DNA of 64,000 bases from an uncultured Bacteroidia bacterium (lineage in GTDB: Bacteria; Bacteroidota; Bacteroidia; Bacteroidales; F082), in NCBI GenBank assembly GCA_902770835.1, contig CACXUM010000009.1, forward strand, positions 1 to 64,000, read 5' to 3'. How positions within the stretch are numbered: position 1 is the stretch's first letter; every line of letters starts with the position of its first letter. The notes below the pieces were generated by a model. It worked only from the letters and a program-made list of their open reading frames with translations. It was not told the origin of the DNA and searched no databases. Positions 25,459 to 32,805 of the stretch are shown here, piece after piece. The position numbers and the translations under genes are program-made.

Positions 25459-25779
25459 ATGGAAACAATGACACATGAGCAGATGCTCGACAAGTACATC
25501 GGTCCCATTGGCACTCCCGAAAGAGATGAGTTCGAAGCCAATCTGCAAAGGGAGGCACAGGAATACTTCATCGGCGAGGCCATCAAGGAAACCCGCAAGA
25601 AACAGGGACTTACCCAAGAGCAACTTGGAGAGCGCATGGGCGTAAAGAAATCCTATATCTCAAAGATGGAGAGCGGGCGTAACATCGCTTATTCCACCAT
25701 CATGCGGGCGTTCAAGGCGTTGGGCGTTCCCTCCGCCAGCCTCGACCTCGGCTCATTTGGTCGCGTCGCCCTTTGGTGA
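25459..25779 (+). CDS. XRE-family antitoxin (HigA type)
   Basis: 106 aa from the ATG at 25459, four bases after the toxin stop; an ATG at 25432 inside the toxin gene would add nine residues. The C-terminal HTH is AIKETRKKQGLTQEQLGERMGVKKSYISKMESGRNIAYSTIMRAFKALG, with an N-terminal arm (MTHEQMLDKYIGPIGTPERDEFE) common in HigA antitoxins. It should neutralise the upstream toxin and repress the shared promoter. Confidence 0.88.
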   Translation: METMTHEQMLDKYIGPIGTPERDEFEANLQREAQEYFIGEAIKETRKKQGLTQEQLGERMGVKKSYISKMESGRNIAYSTIMRAFKALGVPSASLDLGSFGRVALW

Positions 25780-25905
25780 CACTCAGAATGAACTCGATGT
25801 ATTGTTCTTCATTGTTAGTGACACTTAAGAAAAAAAGAAGAAAAGAAAATTTGGCTGATTATAAGAGAAAACAAAAAATCAATAAATCAATAAATAATAG
25901 GAATT

Positions 25906-28233
25906 ATGGCAAAAGTTTTTTTATCACATAGTAGTTCGGATAAGAATCTTGTTCGCAGTATTGCTCAACAAATAGGACGGCAGAAATGTGTGCTGGACGA
26001 ATGGAGTTTTGATTCAGGTGAGAGGGTGTTAGATGAAATAATTAAGAAACTTGAAGCATCGGATCTTCTCGTGTTATTCATATCGGATAAAGCATTAGAT
26101 TCTCCTTGGGTGAAAAAGGAAGTTGTGCAAGCAAGAAAGAACATTGACAAGGGATTATTAGAAAAAATTCTACCCATTATCATTGACCCAAGCATTAGTT
26201 ATACAGATTCTCGTATTCCAAAATGGATGTCGAGATCTTATAATCTTAAAAAAATCACCAATGAGCGAGTTCTGCTCAACAGAATTCAACGAGCCATGCG
26301 TTCAATTAATTTAATTAATACTGGTGAAACCAATGTTGCAAATGCTATTTTTGTTGGTAGAAATAAAGAACTTCAGGCTTTTGAACAAGACATTAATAAT
26401 ATTGACGATTGGATTCCTACATGTATTGTAGCAAATAGTTATTATGAAGGAATGGGTAGGAGGACCTTTCTTCGTGTTGCTTTAGAAAGAAACAATATCG
26501 TTGATAAACTGATTTATCGTCCATTGACAATTAGTATTGATTCAAGAGAAAGTATAGAGAATTTTATCTATCAATTAAACTATATAAATCCCGACACAAA
26601 TATAACAAAAGTGGATTTAACAAAAATGACACTTGATGAGAAGATAGATCTTGCTTTTGATATTATAAAAGAATACATTGCAGCTAATGAGATAGTCTTC
26701 ATAATTGATAATGGAGGAATAGTAAAACCTGATGGTAAATTTGTAGATTGGTTTATTGCCCTCATTGAAAAAGTACAAGTTTATAAAACTACGATTTTTT
26801 GCCTGGTATCAACATTTAGACCGAAATACTATAAAAACGAGAAAGATGATAAATGGTTTTTAGCCTATGATATTCCCGAATTGAATAAAACGGACACTAA
26901 AACTCTTTTTCTTAGGCTTTTGAAGGCCTACGGAATCCAAATGGACAGAATTGAGGATAAAGAGTTTTTCTTAAAAAACCTGAAAGGAATACCTCAACAA
27001 ATATTATATGCTGTTTCTCTGATAAAAACAGACATATTCATGGCCAAAAATAATATATCAGAAATAGTTGAGTTTTCTGATAGATATAGTTCAACGATGC
27101 TCAATATTATCAAGAAAGACTTTGTTGCATATCAAATAGCTGTTTTTTTGGCCAGTCAAGATATTGTTAATTTGGAATTAGTGTTTAAGGTTTTTGGTGA
27201 TGGTGAGGATGTGCGTTTAGCCATTTCAAGACTTTATGATATTTCTGCTTTTACTTTTGTGTTTGATGACCAAAGCCATATTAAATTAAATAGCACTTTG
27301 GCTGACTATATTAGTCGAATCAGAGAAACTTTGGTTGACAAATACAGGAATGCATTTATTAAAGCAAGAAAGGAATTATTGTCCCAAGACTTAGATTCTC
27401 TCGTTTGTTATGACTATAGCTCTTTCCTTATCACCATTCAAGAAATGATGAAAAATGGATCTAAGATTCCAACAAAGTATTATATGCCTTCATTGTTGAT
27501 AAAGTATGTTGCCAAATTGTATGAAGCAGGGAGGTATAACAAAGTGATAGAAGTGTGTGAAAATCTGCTTCTTAATACTAATTACGATAGTCAGATACTT
27601 AGAGAAACCGAATATCTATTATTACAATCTTATGCTAGAACCGAGAATCAACAATTCTTCAATTATATTGATGACTTTAAGGACGACCCCGTATCATACC
27701 ATTTTTTGAAAGGTTTTTATTTTAGATTTAAAAAGGACAATGATTTGGCTCTTAAGGAATTTAGTCAGGTATTAGACATTTCCCCCAATCATTCTCGCAC
27801 TAAAAGAGAAGTAGTTAGTATTTATCTCTCCGAAGGAAAATACAAAGAAGCTCTTCCTGCTGCAAAAGATAATTATTATCAAAGGAGAAATAATATATTC
27901 CATTTGCAATCCTACTTTATTGCATTATCCCACAGAGATAATATTGATGAGTTCGAGTTGCTCGAAATAGAAAAACTTATGAATGAAGCCAAGAATTTGT
28001 CAGATAGTTATAAGAAAGCAAAAGATATTTATACTTGCATGAAAGGGGAGTATGAATATTATATTCAAAAAGATTTCGGTTCGGCTGAAACTACACTACA
28101 GGAGGCTTTAAGTGCCAATGAAAACAAGCAGTATCCTTATCGTTCGCTAAGAGAAATATACAAATTGGAAAAGAAGTTCGATTTAATGATCAAGTTAGAA
28201 GAAAAATATGGTCATGAATTTACTGAAGACTAA
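25906..28233 (+). CDS. TIR-STAND ATPase-TPR protein, putative antiphage NLR-like effector
   Basis: 775 aa. TIR domain, residues 1-135 (MAKVFLSHSSSDKNLV, LVLFISDKALDSPWVKKEVVQARKN); Glu72 in SPWVKKEV is in the position of the catalytic Glu of NAD-cleaving TIRs. A STAND-like NTPase begins at IFVGRNKEL (148); its P-loop is unusual (EGMGRRTF, 181-188, Arg where Lys is expected) and its Walker B is IVFIIDNGG (Asp268). From about 480 to the end are TPR-like helices (LALKEFSQVLDISPNHSRTKREVVSIYLSEGKYKEAL). This sensor-switch-effector order is that of prokaryotic NLR-like defence proteins. Codons are far more A+T-rich than in the neighbours, which suggests recent transfer. It lies after a RelE/HigB-XRE pair and before tRNA-Leu. 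No -7 element is obvious in 25780-25905. Confidence 0.85.
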   Translation: MAKVFLSHSSSDKNLVRSIAQQIGRQKCVLDEWSFDSGERVLDEIIKKLEASDLLVLFISDKALDSPWVKKEVVQARKNIDKGLLEKILPIIIDPSISYTDSRIPKWMSRSYNLKKITNERVLLNRIQRAMRSINLINTGETNVANAIFVGRNKELQAFEQDINNIDDWIPTCIVANSYYEGMGRRTFLRVALERNNIVDKLIYRPLTISIDSRESIENFIYQLNYINPDTNITKVDLTKMTLDEKIDLAFDIIKEYIAANEIVFIIDNGGIVKPDGKFVDWFIALIEKVQVYKTTIFCLVSTFRPKYYKNEKDDKWFLAYDIPELNKTDTKTLFLRLLKAYGIQMDRIEDKEFFLKNLKGIPQQILYAVSLIKTDIFMAKNNISEIVEFSDRYSSTMLNIIKKDFVAYQIAVFLASQDIVNLELVFKVFGDGEDVRLAISRLYDISAFTFVFDDQSHIKLNSTLADYISRIRETLVDKYRNAFIKARKELLSQDLDSLVCYDYSSFLITIQEMMKNGSKIPTKYYMPSLLIKYVAKLYEAGRYNKVIEVCENLLLNTNYDSQILRETEYLLLQSYARTENQQFFNYIDDFKDDPVSYHFLKGFYFRFKKDNDLALKEFSQVLDISPNHSRTKREVVSIYLSEGKYKEALPAAKDNYYQRRNNIFHLQSYFIALSHRDNIDEFELLEIEKLMNEAKNLSDSYKKAKDIYTCMKGEYEYYIQKDFGSAETTLQEALSANENKQYPYRSLREIYKLEKKFDLMIKLEEKYGHEFTED

Positions 28234-28310
28234 TCGGACTATATATGTTGTTTGTTTTAAAACCATTTTGATTTAAAAACCATCCATTACAATTAGAGTT
28301 CGTTTATACA

Positions 28311-28346
28311 AAAACCCCTCTCAATCGAGTAACTGAGAGGGGTTTT
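28311..28346. terminator. Bidirectional terminator between the TIR gene and tRNA-Leu
   Basis: A 13-bp stem AAAACCCCTCTCA/TGAGAGGGGTTTT with A-run and T-run on either side serves both the plus-strand TIR gene and the minus-strand tRNA. Confidence 0.9.
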
Positions 28347-28351
28347 CTTTG

Positions 28352-28435
28352 TACCGAAGGCCGGGATCGAACCGGCACGAGTGTTACCTCATCGGTTTTT
28401 GAGACCGACGCGTCTACCGATTCCGCCACTTCGGC
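28352..28435 (-). tRNA. tRNA-Leu (anticodon CAA)
   Basis: 84 nt, class II with a long variable arm. Acceptor GCCGAAG/CTTCGGT (G1-T72 wobble), discriminator A, anticodon stem TCGGT/ACCGA with loop CTCAAAA, T-arm CCGGTTCGATCCCGG. CCA is not encoded. Its 3' end faces the accessory island with the TIR gene. Confidence 0.95.
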
Positions 28436-28542
28436 ATGGGGCTATCGCGTCAAACGCGGCTGCAAAAATACGGATTTTTTCTTTTCTGTCAACAGGTTTT
28501 GAAAAAAATCTTCTTTTTTGTTTTTCTTACCCCGAAAATGCC

Positions 28543-28551
28543 TACTTTTGC
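28543..28551 (+). promoter_or_regulatory. -7 element of prs
   Basis: TACTTTTGC with TTTTG 22 bases upstream. It lies 21 bases before the ATG at 28573 and excludes longer in-frame starts. Confidence 0.75.
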
Positions 28552-28572
28552 AGCTTCAAAATCATATCGCAA

Positions 28573-29529
28573 ATGTCAGCCAGATACGTTTCCATTTTCG
28601 CAGGAAAAGCCACCCAAGACTTGGGTGCAAGAATTGCGGAAGCCTATGGTCGCCAAGAGCAGAATCCAGACTTCAAATTGGGCAAATCCTCAGTGGTTGT
28701 TTTTTCCGATGGTGAATTCCAACCCTCATACGACGAGAGCATCCGTGGCCATCACGTTTACATCGTGCAGTCAACCATGTCGCCTACCCATAACCTGATG
28801 GAGCTTCTACTTATGATTGACGCGGCCAAACGTGCTTCGGCGCACAAAATCATTGCTGTGATTCCTTATTTCGGATGGGCACGCCAAGACCGTAAGGACC
28901 AGCCCCGCGTGAGTATCGGCTCAAAGTTGGTGGCCAACCTTCTGACTGCCGCCGGAGTCAACCGCATCATCACCCTCGACCTTCATGCCGACCAGATTCA
29001 GGGCTTCTTCGACATCCCCGTCGATGCTCTTTATGCTTCGAGCCTCTTTATCGATTATATCCAAAAGTTGCAAATCGAGGACTTGCAGATTGCCTCGCCT
29101 GACGTGGGCGGCTCGAAACGCGCTTCGGCCTACGCCAAGCGTTTGGGCTGCGATTTGGCCATCTGTCACAAGCATCGTCCTCGCGCCAATGTGGTCGATT
29201 CAATGACCCTCATCGGCGATGTGAAGGATAAGAATGTCATCCTCATCGATGACATCATCGATACGGCTGGCACCATCGTGAAGGCCGGTCAGGTGCTGAT
29301 GGACAATGGCGCCAAGAGTGTGCGTGCCTTTGCCACCCATGCCGTGTGCAGCGGACCCGCGATGGAACGTTTGGACAATTCGGTGTTCAGCGAAGTGGTG
29401 GTTACGGATTCCATTCCGTTGCCCGCCAACGCATCAAAGAAAATCCATGTGGTGAGCACGGCGGAATTGTTTGCCGATGTCATCCATCGCATAGAATCTT
29501 ACGAGTCCATCAGTTCGCTATTCAAATAA
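28573..29529 (+). CDS. prs: Ribose-phosphate pyrophosphokinase
   Basis: 318 aa from the ATG at 28573 (MSARYVSIFAGKATQDLGARI). It makes PRPP from ribose-5-phosphate and ATP for nucleotide, His and Trp synthesis. Motifs: FSDGEFQPSYDESIRGHHVYIVQST, PYFGWARQDRKDQPR (ATP site), TLDLHADQIQGFFDIPVD, and the PRPP-binding loop DDIIDTAGTI near 226-235. Followed by the L25 gene after 75 bases. Confidence 0.97.
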   Translation: MSARYVSIFAGKATQDLGARIAEAYGRQEQNPDFKLGKSSVVVFSDGEFQPSYDESIRGHHVYIVQSTMSPTHNLMELLLMIDAAKRASAHKIIAVIPYFGWARQDRKDQPRVSIGSKLVANLLTAAGVNRIITLDLHADQIQGFFDIPVDALYASSLFIDYIQKLQIEDLQIASPDVGGSKRASAYAKRLGCDLAICHKHRPRANVVDSMTLIGDVKDKNVILIDDIIDTAGTIVKAGQVLMDNGAKSVRAFATHAVCSGPAMERLDNSVFSEVVVTDSIPLPANASKKIHVVSTAELFADVIHRIESYESISSLFK

Positions 29530-29604
29530 GAAAGAAAAGGGCGGGCATTGGTTCGCCCCAACAAATAAACAATTAAACAACAAACAATTAAACAATTCAA
29601 CACA

Positions 29605-30186
29605 ATGAAAACTGTATCATTGAGCGGTTCTCTCCGCGAGAACGTAGGGAAAAAGGATACTAAGGCTTTGCGTAAGGCCTCGATGGTTCCGTGTGTCATG
29701 TACGGCTCCGGCGAGGAGCAAGTTCACTTTGCCACATCCGAAAAAAGTTTCACCAAGATTCTTTTCACTCCTGAGACCTACATCATTGATTTCGACATCA
29801 ATGGCAAGGTTTACAAGACCATCCTTCAGGACATCCAGTATCATCCTGTGACCGACAAGGTCTTGCACGCCGACTTCCTCATCGTGAAGGAAGACAAACC
29901 CATCACAGTGGTGCTGCCCATCGCCCTCGAAGGCTCGGCTGCCGGTGTCATGCGTGGTGGCAAACCCAAATTGGGTATCAAGAAAGTCAAGGTTTGCGGT
30001 CTGATTAAGGATTTGCCGGACTATGTGAAGGTGAACATCAGCAACGTGAACATCAACGAGGCTATCAAGGTGAAAGACCTTAACATTGAGAATGTTACGC
30101 CTGTCACCCCTGGCTATACTGTCATCTTTGCAGTCAATATGGCGCGTGGCGCTTCGGTCAGCACCGAGGAGGAAGCTGCTGAATAA
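29605..30186 (+). CDS. rplY: Ribosomal protein L25, general stress (Ctc) form
   Basis: 193 aa. The N-terminal L25 domain (SLSGSLRENVGKKDTKALRKASMVPCVMYG) binds 5S rRNA; the C-terminal TL5/Ctc domain (DFLIVKEDKPITVVLPIALEGSAAGVMRGGKPKLG) is also complete. The tail is acidic (STEEEAAE). Part of the usual prs-rplY-pth run of Bacteroidota. A short GC hairpin (GGGCG/CGCCC, 29538-29556) lies upstream and a strong terminator follows. Confidence 0.96.
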   Translation: MKTVSLSGSLRENVGKKDTKALRKASMVPCVMYGSGEEQVHFATSEKSFTKILFTPETYIIDFDINGKVYKTILQDIQYHPVTDKVLHADFLIVKEDKPITVVLPIALEGSAAGVMRGGKPKLGIKKVKVCGLIKDLPDYVKVNISNVNINEAIKVKDLNIENVTPVTPGYTVIFAVNMARGASVSTEEEAAE

Positions 30187-30214
30187 CCTGTTATTAATTA
30201 GGTACATACGAAGG

Positions 30215-30243
30215 AAAAAGCCGTCTTCGGGCGGCTTTTTTTA
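30215..30243 (+). terminator. Terminator of rplY
   Basis: Stem AAAAAGCCGTC/GGGCGGCTTTTT with loop TTC, 29 bases after the stop. Confidence 0.9.
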
Positions 30244-30331
30244 GTTAGGAGTTAATAGTTGGAAATTAATAGTTGTTGGGCTGTCCTGTCATGGCAGCCG
30301 AGAAAAAGCCAATAATGTCATCATTTTGTAG

Positions 30332-30340
30332 TATTTTTGC
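30332..30340 (+). promoter_or_regulatory. -7 element of pth
   Basis: TATTTTTGC. Transcription should start near 30347, so the in-frame ATGs at 30273 and 30315 are excluded and the start is 30405. Confidence 0.75.
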
Positions 30341-30404
30341 GCGGTTTTTCCGAAGGGAAAAGCAAAACGAACTTGAAGATACTCCGATAAACTCAGTAAC
30401 CGAA

Positions 30405-30968
30405 ATGAAATACCTGATTGCCTGTTTGGGAAACATTGGTGCCGAATACGACGAAACGCGCCACAACATCGGCTTCAAGATTGCCGACCGCTTGGCGAAG
30501 GACTTGGAAGCGACATTCACTACAAGCCGCCTCGCGCAGGTTGCGGAGATGAAGTTCAAGGGCAAAACCTTGGTGGTCATCAAGCCGACAACCTATATGA
30601 ACGCGAGTGGGCGGGCAGTGAAGTATTGGCTTGACTATGAGAAGATTCCGATAGAGAACTTATTAGTCGTCAATGATGATATTGCTTTGCCTTTGGGCAC
30701 GTTGCGCCTCCGCAAACAGGGTGCTGACGGCGGTCACAACGGCCTGACCGACATCATCGAAAAACTTGGCACCAATGTATTCTGTCGCCTTCGTTTCGGC
30801 CTTGGCGACGACTTCCCGCGTGGCCGCCAAATTGATTTCGTTTTGGGAAAATGGAAGCCTTCAGAAGAACCCGTCGTTGACCAAAAAGCCGACGAAGCCG
30901 TCGAAATCATTAAGAGTTTTGTCACCCAAGGGCCGGATAGGACGATGAATCAGTTTAATAAGCGATAA
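30405..30968 (+). CDS. pth: Peptidyl-tRNA hydrolase
   Basis: 187 aa from the ATG at 30405 (MKYLIACLGNIGAEYDETRHNIGF), the usual Pth length. It cleaves peptidyl-tRNAs released from stalled ribosomes. Catalytic His in TRHNIGF, Asn in PTTYMNASG, Asp in VVNDDIALPLG, and KQGADGGHNGL are all present. Longer starts would lie upstream of the promoter. Confidence 0.96.
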   Translation: MKYLIACLGNIGAEYDETRHNIGFKIADRLAKDLEATFTTSRLAQVAEMKFKGKTLVVIKPTTYMNASGRAVKYWLDYEKIPIENLLVVNDDIALPLGTLRLRKQGADGGHNGLTDIIEKLGTNVFCRLRFGLGDDFPRGRQIDFVLGKWKPSEEPVVDQKADEAVEIIKSFVTQGPDRTMNQFNKR

Positions 30969-30977
30969 GTATGATAT

Positions 30978-31448
30978 TCAGAAAGTTCCAGCGTAATAGC
31001 TTCGAGCAATATAGGGTGAAGGCTCGTAATAGGCACTGCTATTGTAGTTGTCAATGACTTCGCAAATTGGATTGTTATACACGCGAAGGATGCCATCGGC
31101 AAAATCTTCGCCATTTTGTAATGTATTAATAATGAGTCGTTTATAAACTTTCCCCATTTGGGTAGCGGTCGGGATATTGTTGCACAACTCAGGATTGACG
31201 GCTTCAACATCATAATGACCAGATTTCAATTGGTATTCGTCAATCCAGTCAGCGGCCACGGCCAAAGGGTTTTCGGAATGCAACACATCAGCCAGCGACA
31301 GTTTTTTGGCCAGTTCGTCATGTCCCATTGCGTTGGCCACATATTTGTTGGGTTGTTTCAATTGGCGGGCAATGCGTTCAATCATATAGCAGACGAAATA
31401 GAGGTCGTCGGTAGTGACTTTGTCTTCAGGGAAAAACACATTTGTCAT
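30978..31448 (-). CDS. Unknown protein paired with the DUF3990 gene
   Basis: 156 aa, not recognised with certainty. The first part (DDLYFVCYMIERIARQLKQPNKYVANAMGHDELAKKLSLADVLH) is helical and resembles the DUF3791-type partners that accompany DUF3990. The rest is a mixed region ending YYEPSPYIARSYYAGTF. The start overlaps the stop of the DUF3990 gene by four bases (ATGA), so the two are translationally coupled. By position it is the likely antitoxin or immunity partner. The stop is convergent with pth, 9 bases away. Confidence 0.65.
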   Translation of the reverse strand: MTNVFFPEDKVTTDDLYFVCYMIERIARQLKQPNKYVANAMGHDELAKKLSLADVLHSENPLAVAADWIDEYQLKSGHYDVEAVNPELCNNIPTATQMGKVYKRLIINTLQNGEDFADGILRVYNNPICEVIDNYNSSAYYEPSPYIARSYYAGTF

Positions 31449-31897
31449 AGTTCGTAACTCCTTTCAAAAGTAATGGTTTTCAAGGCTTTTGTAGTACAAA
31501 ACACGATTTGATGTGTTGGATGTTTGAATTTGGCCAATACCCAGAAAGCCTCTCTCGTGATGGCACCTTCCATTACATCCTCCACATAGTCCCAAATTTG
31601 GTCGTCAGCCATCGGGCCTTCCACGATATCATGGTCATGTTTAATGCCACGGCGACAGTTGATGACAAAATCGAGCCATTCTTCGGTCATTTCATAGAAT
31701 GAAAGTGTTTTCAAGGACTCGTCTTTTTGAAAACTATATATCGACACAATGTTATTGCCTCGTTTTGTAAGTGCCCATTTTTGGGCCTGTTTCTCGAAAC
31801 TTGTGCAATAGAAACCATATCCGAAGTCTTTGTAGAATCCCATAACAAGTATTTCGGGCTTTTCTACTTTGACATTGCTGCCGTGATATAAGGTCAT
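31445..31897 (-). CDS. DUF3990 protein, ADP-ribosyltransferase-like fold
   Basis: 150 aa from the ATG at 31897 (MTLYHGSNVKVEKPEILVMGFYKDFGYGFYCTSFEKQAQKWA). An ATG four codons earlier (31909) would sit almost on the predicted transcription start. DUF3990 is placed in the ADP-ribosyltransferase superfamily; YHGS and GFYCTS supply the His and Tyr expected of the H-Y-x type active site. Paired with a downstream overlapping gene, it looks like a toxin-antitoxin module. Activity is not proven. Confidence 0.75.
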   Translation of the reverse strand: MTLYHGSNVKVEKPEILVMGFYKDFGYGFYCTSFEKQAQKWALTKRGNNIVSIYSFQKDESLKTLSFYEMTEEWLDFVINCRRGIKHDHDIVEGPMADDQIWDYVEDVMEGAITREAFWVLAKFKHPTHQIVFCTTKALKTITFERSYEL

Positions 31898-31913
31898 TAT
31901 CTGTTCCATGACT

Positions 31914-31922
31914 GCAAAAGTA
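31914..31922 (-). promoter_or_regulatory. -7 element of the DUF3990 pair
   Basis: TACTTTTGC on the minus strand. It gives a very short or absent leader and favours the start at 31897. Confidence 0.65.
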
Positions 31923-31975
31923 ATAAATCTTCCGAAAACCCCAACTGGAGTTTTGATATAAAAAGATGTTTCTGT

Positions 31976-32026
31976 TTATTTTTGGCTATAGGCTTATAAA
32001 AAATCGCTCATTTAGCCAAAAATAAT
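31976..32026. repeat. Inverted repeat TTATTTTTGGCTAT/TAGCCAAAAATAAT (upstream copy)
   Basis: Arms at 31976-31989 and 32013-32026 with a 23-base loop, just before the decayed ATPase gene. The same pair recurs after the gene (32707-32758), and one arm occurs at mntP (3971-3984). Confidence 0.85.
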
Positions 32027-32705
32027 CCTTGCTTGGCTATATGAAGCATTGCAGCCAGAGGATTATGTGCACATTGTTGAAACACTGTCGAAGAAAAAGT
32101 CGGGATTTACGCGCGACGAAATCGTTAAAGGTACTAAACTGAGCAATGGTGGCGGTCTGACGCGAAAACTCCTCGCTCTCGAACAATGCGGTTTCATTCG
32201 GAAATACAAGACCATAGGCGAGGTGCCGTATCTTTATCAACTCTCGGACTGTTTCACCTTGTTTTATTTCCAATTCCTGAAAAACGGCTCGTATTCCGAC
32301 CATGAAACTTGGATGCATTTGCTGACCACCAACACTTGCACCACATGGCGCGGCTTGGCCTTCGAGCGGTTGTGTTTTGCTCATTTGCAACAGATTAAAC
32401 ACAAATTAGGCATTTCTGGCATTTTGACCAACACTTGTTCCTATTATTCAAGTCAGGCGCAAGTGGATATGGTGATTGAGCGTACCGACCGAGCCGTAAC
32501 GGTGTGCGAGATGAAGTTTTCGGAACGGCCCTACACTATCACGAAGTCGGAATGGGATAAGATTGAGGTGCGTTTGAACGAGGTCCAAAAGCACTTCAAA
32601 CGGAAGACCTTGTTTTTTGCGATGATTACTTCCAATGGTCTTGCAAATAACAAGTATTCAATGAATTATGTTCAACAAGAAGTGACTTTGGATGACTTGT
32701 TTTGA
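32016..32705 (+). pseudogene. C-terminal remnant of an AAA ATPase/PD-(D/E)XK-like gene
   Basis: About 225 codons open from just after an in-frame TAG at 32013. The sequence (SKKKSGFTRDEIVKGTKLSNGGGLTRKLLALEQCGFIRKY...AFERLCFAHLQQIKHKLGISG...AQVDMVIERTDRAVTVCEMKFSE) aligns end to end with the C-terminal half of the intact ATPase at 34038-35480, from its winged helix to its nuclease-like domain (D in QVDMV, E-x-K in CEMKF). The P-loop half is missing and there is no natural ATG. It is best read as a deletion remnant, although the nuclease-like domain itself is undamaged. Palindromes flank it on both sides. Confidence 0.75.
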
Positions 32706-32706
32706 A

Positions 32707-32758
32707 ATTATTTTTGGCTATGAAGTCGCAAAAATGTGCCTCTATAGCCAAAAATAAT
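32707..32758. repeat. Inverted repeat ATTATTTTTGGCTAT/ATAGCCAAAAATAAT (downstream copy)
   Basis: 15-base arms at 32707-32721 and 32744-32758 with a 22-base loop. Read on the minus strand the loop contains CATTTTTGC, one base from a -7 element, so this may once have been a promoter region reading toward the remnant. Confidence 0.85.
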
Positions 32759-32764
32759 TGTTTT

Positions 32765-32796
32765 GGACTGCTTCGTGCCTCGCAGTGACGCAAAGC
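32765..32796. repeat. Single arm of the 57.7-kb palindrome family
   Basis: GGACTGCTTCGTGCCTCGCAG plus TGACGCAAAGC matches the reverse complement of 57681-57712 with one mismatch. Confidence 0.8.
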
Positions 32797-32805
32797 GAAT
32801 CCTAA

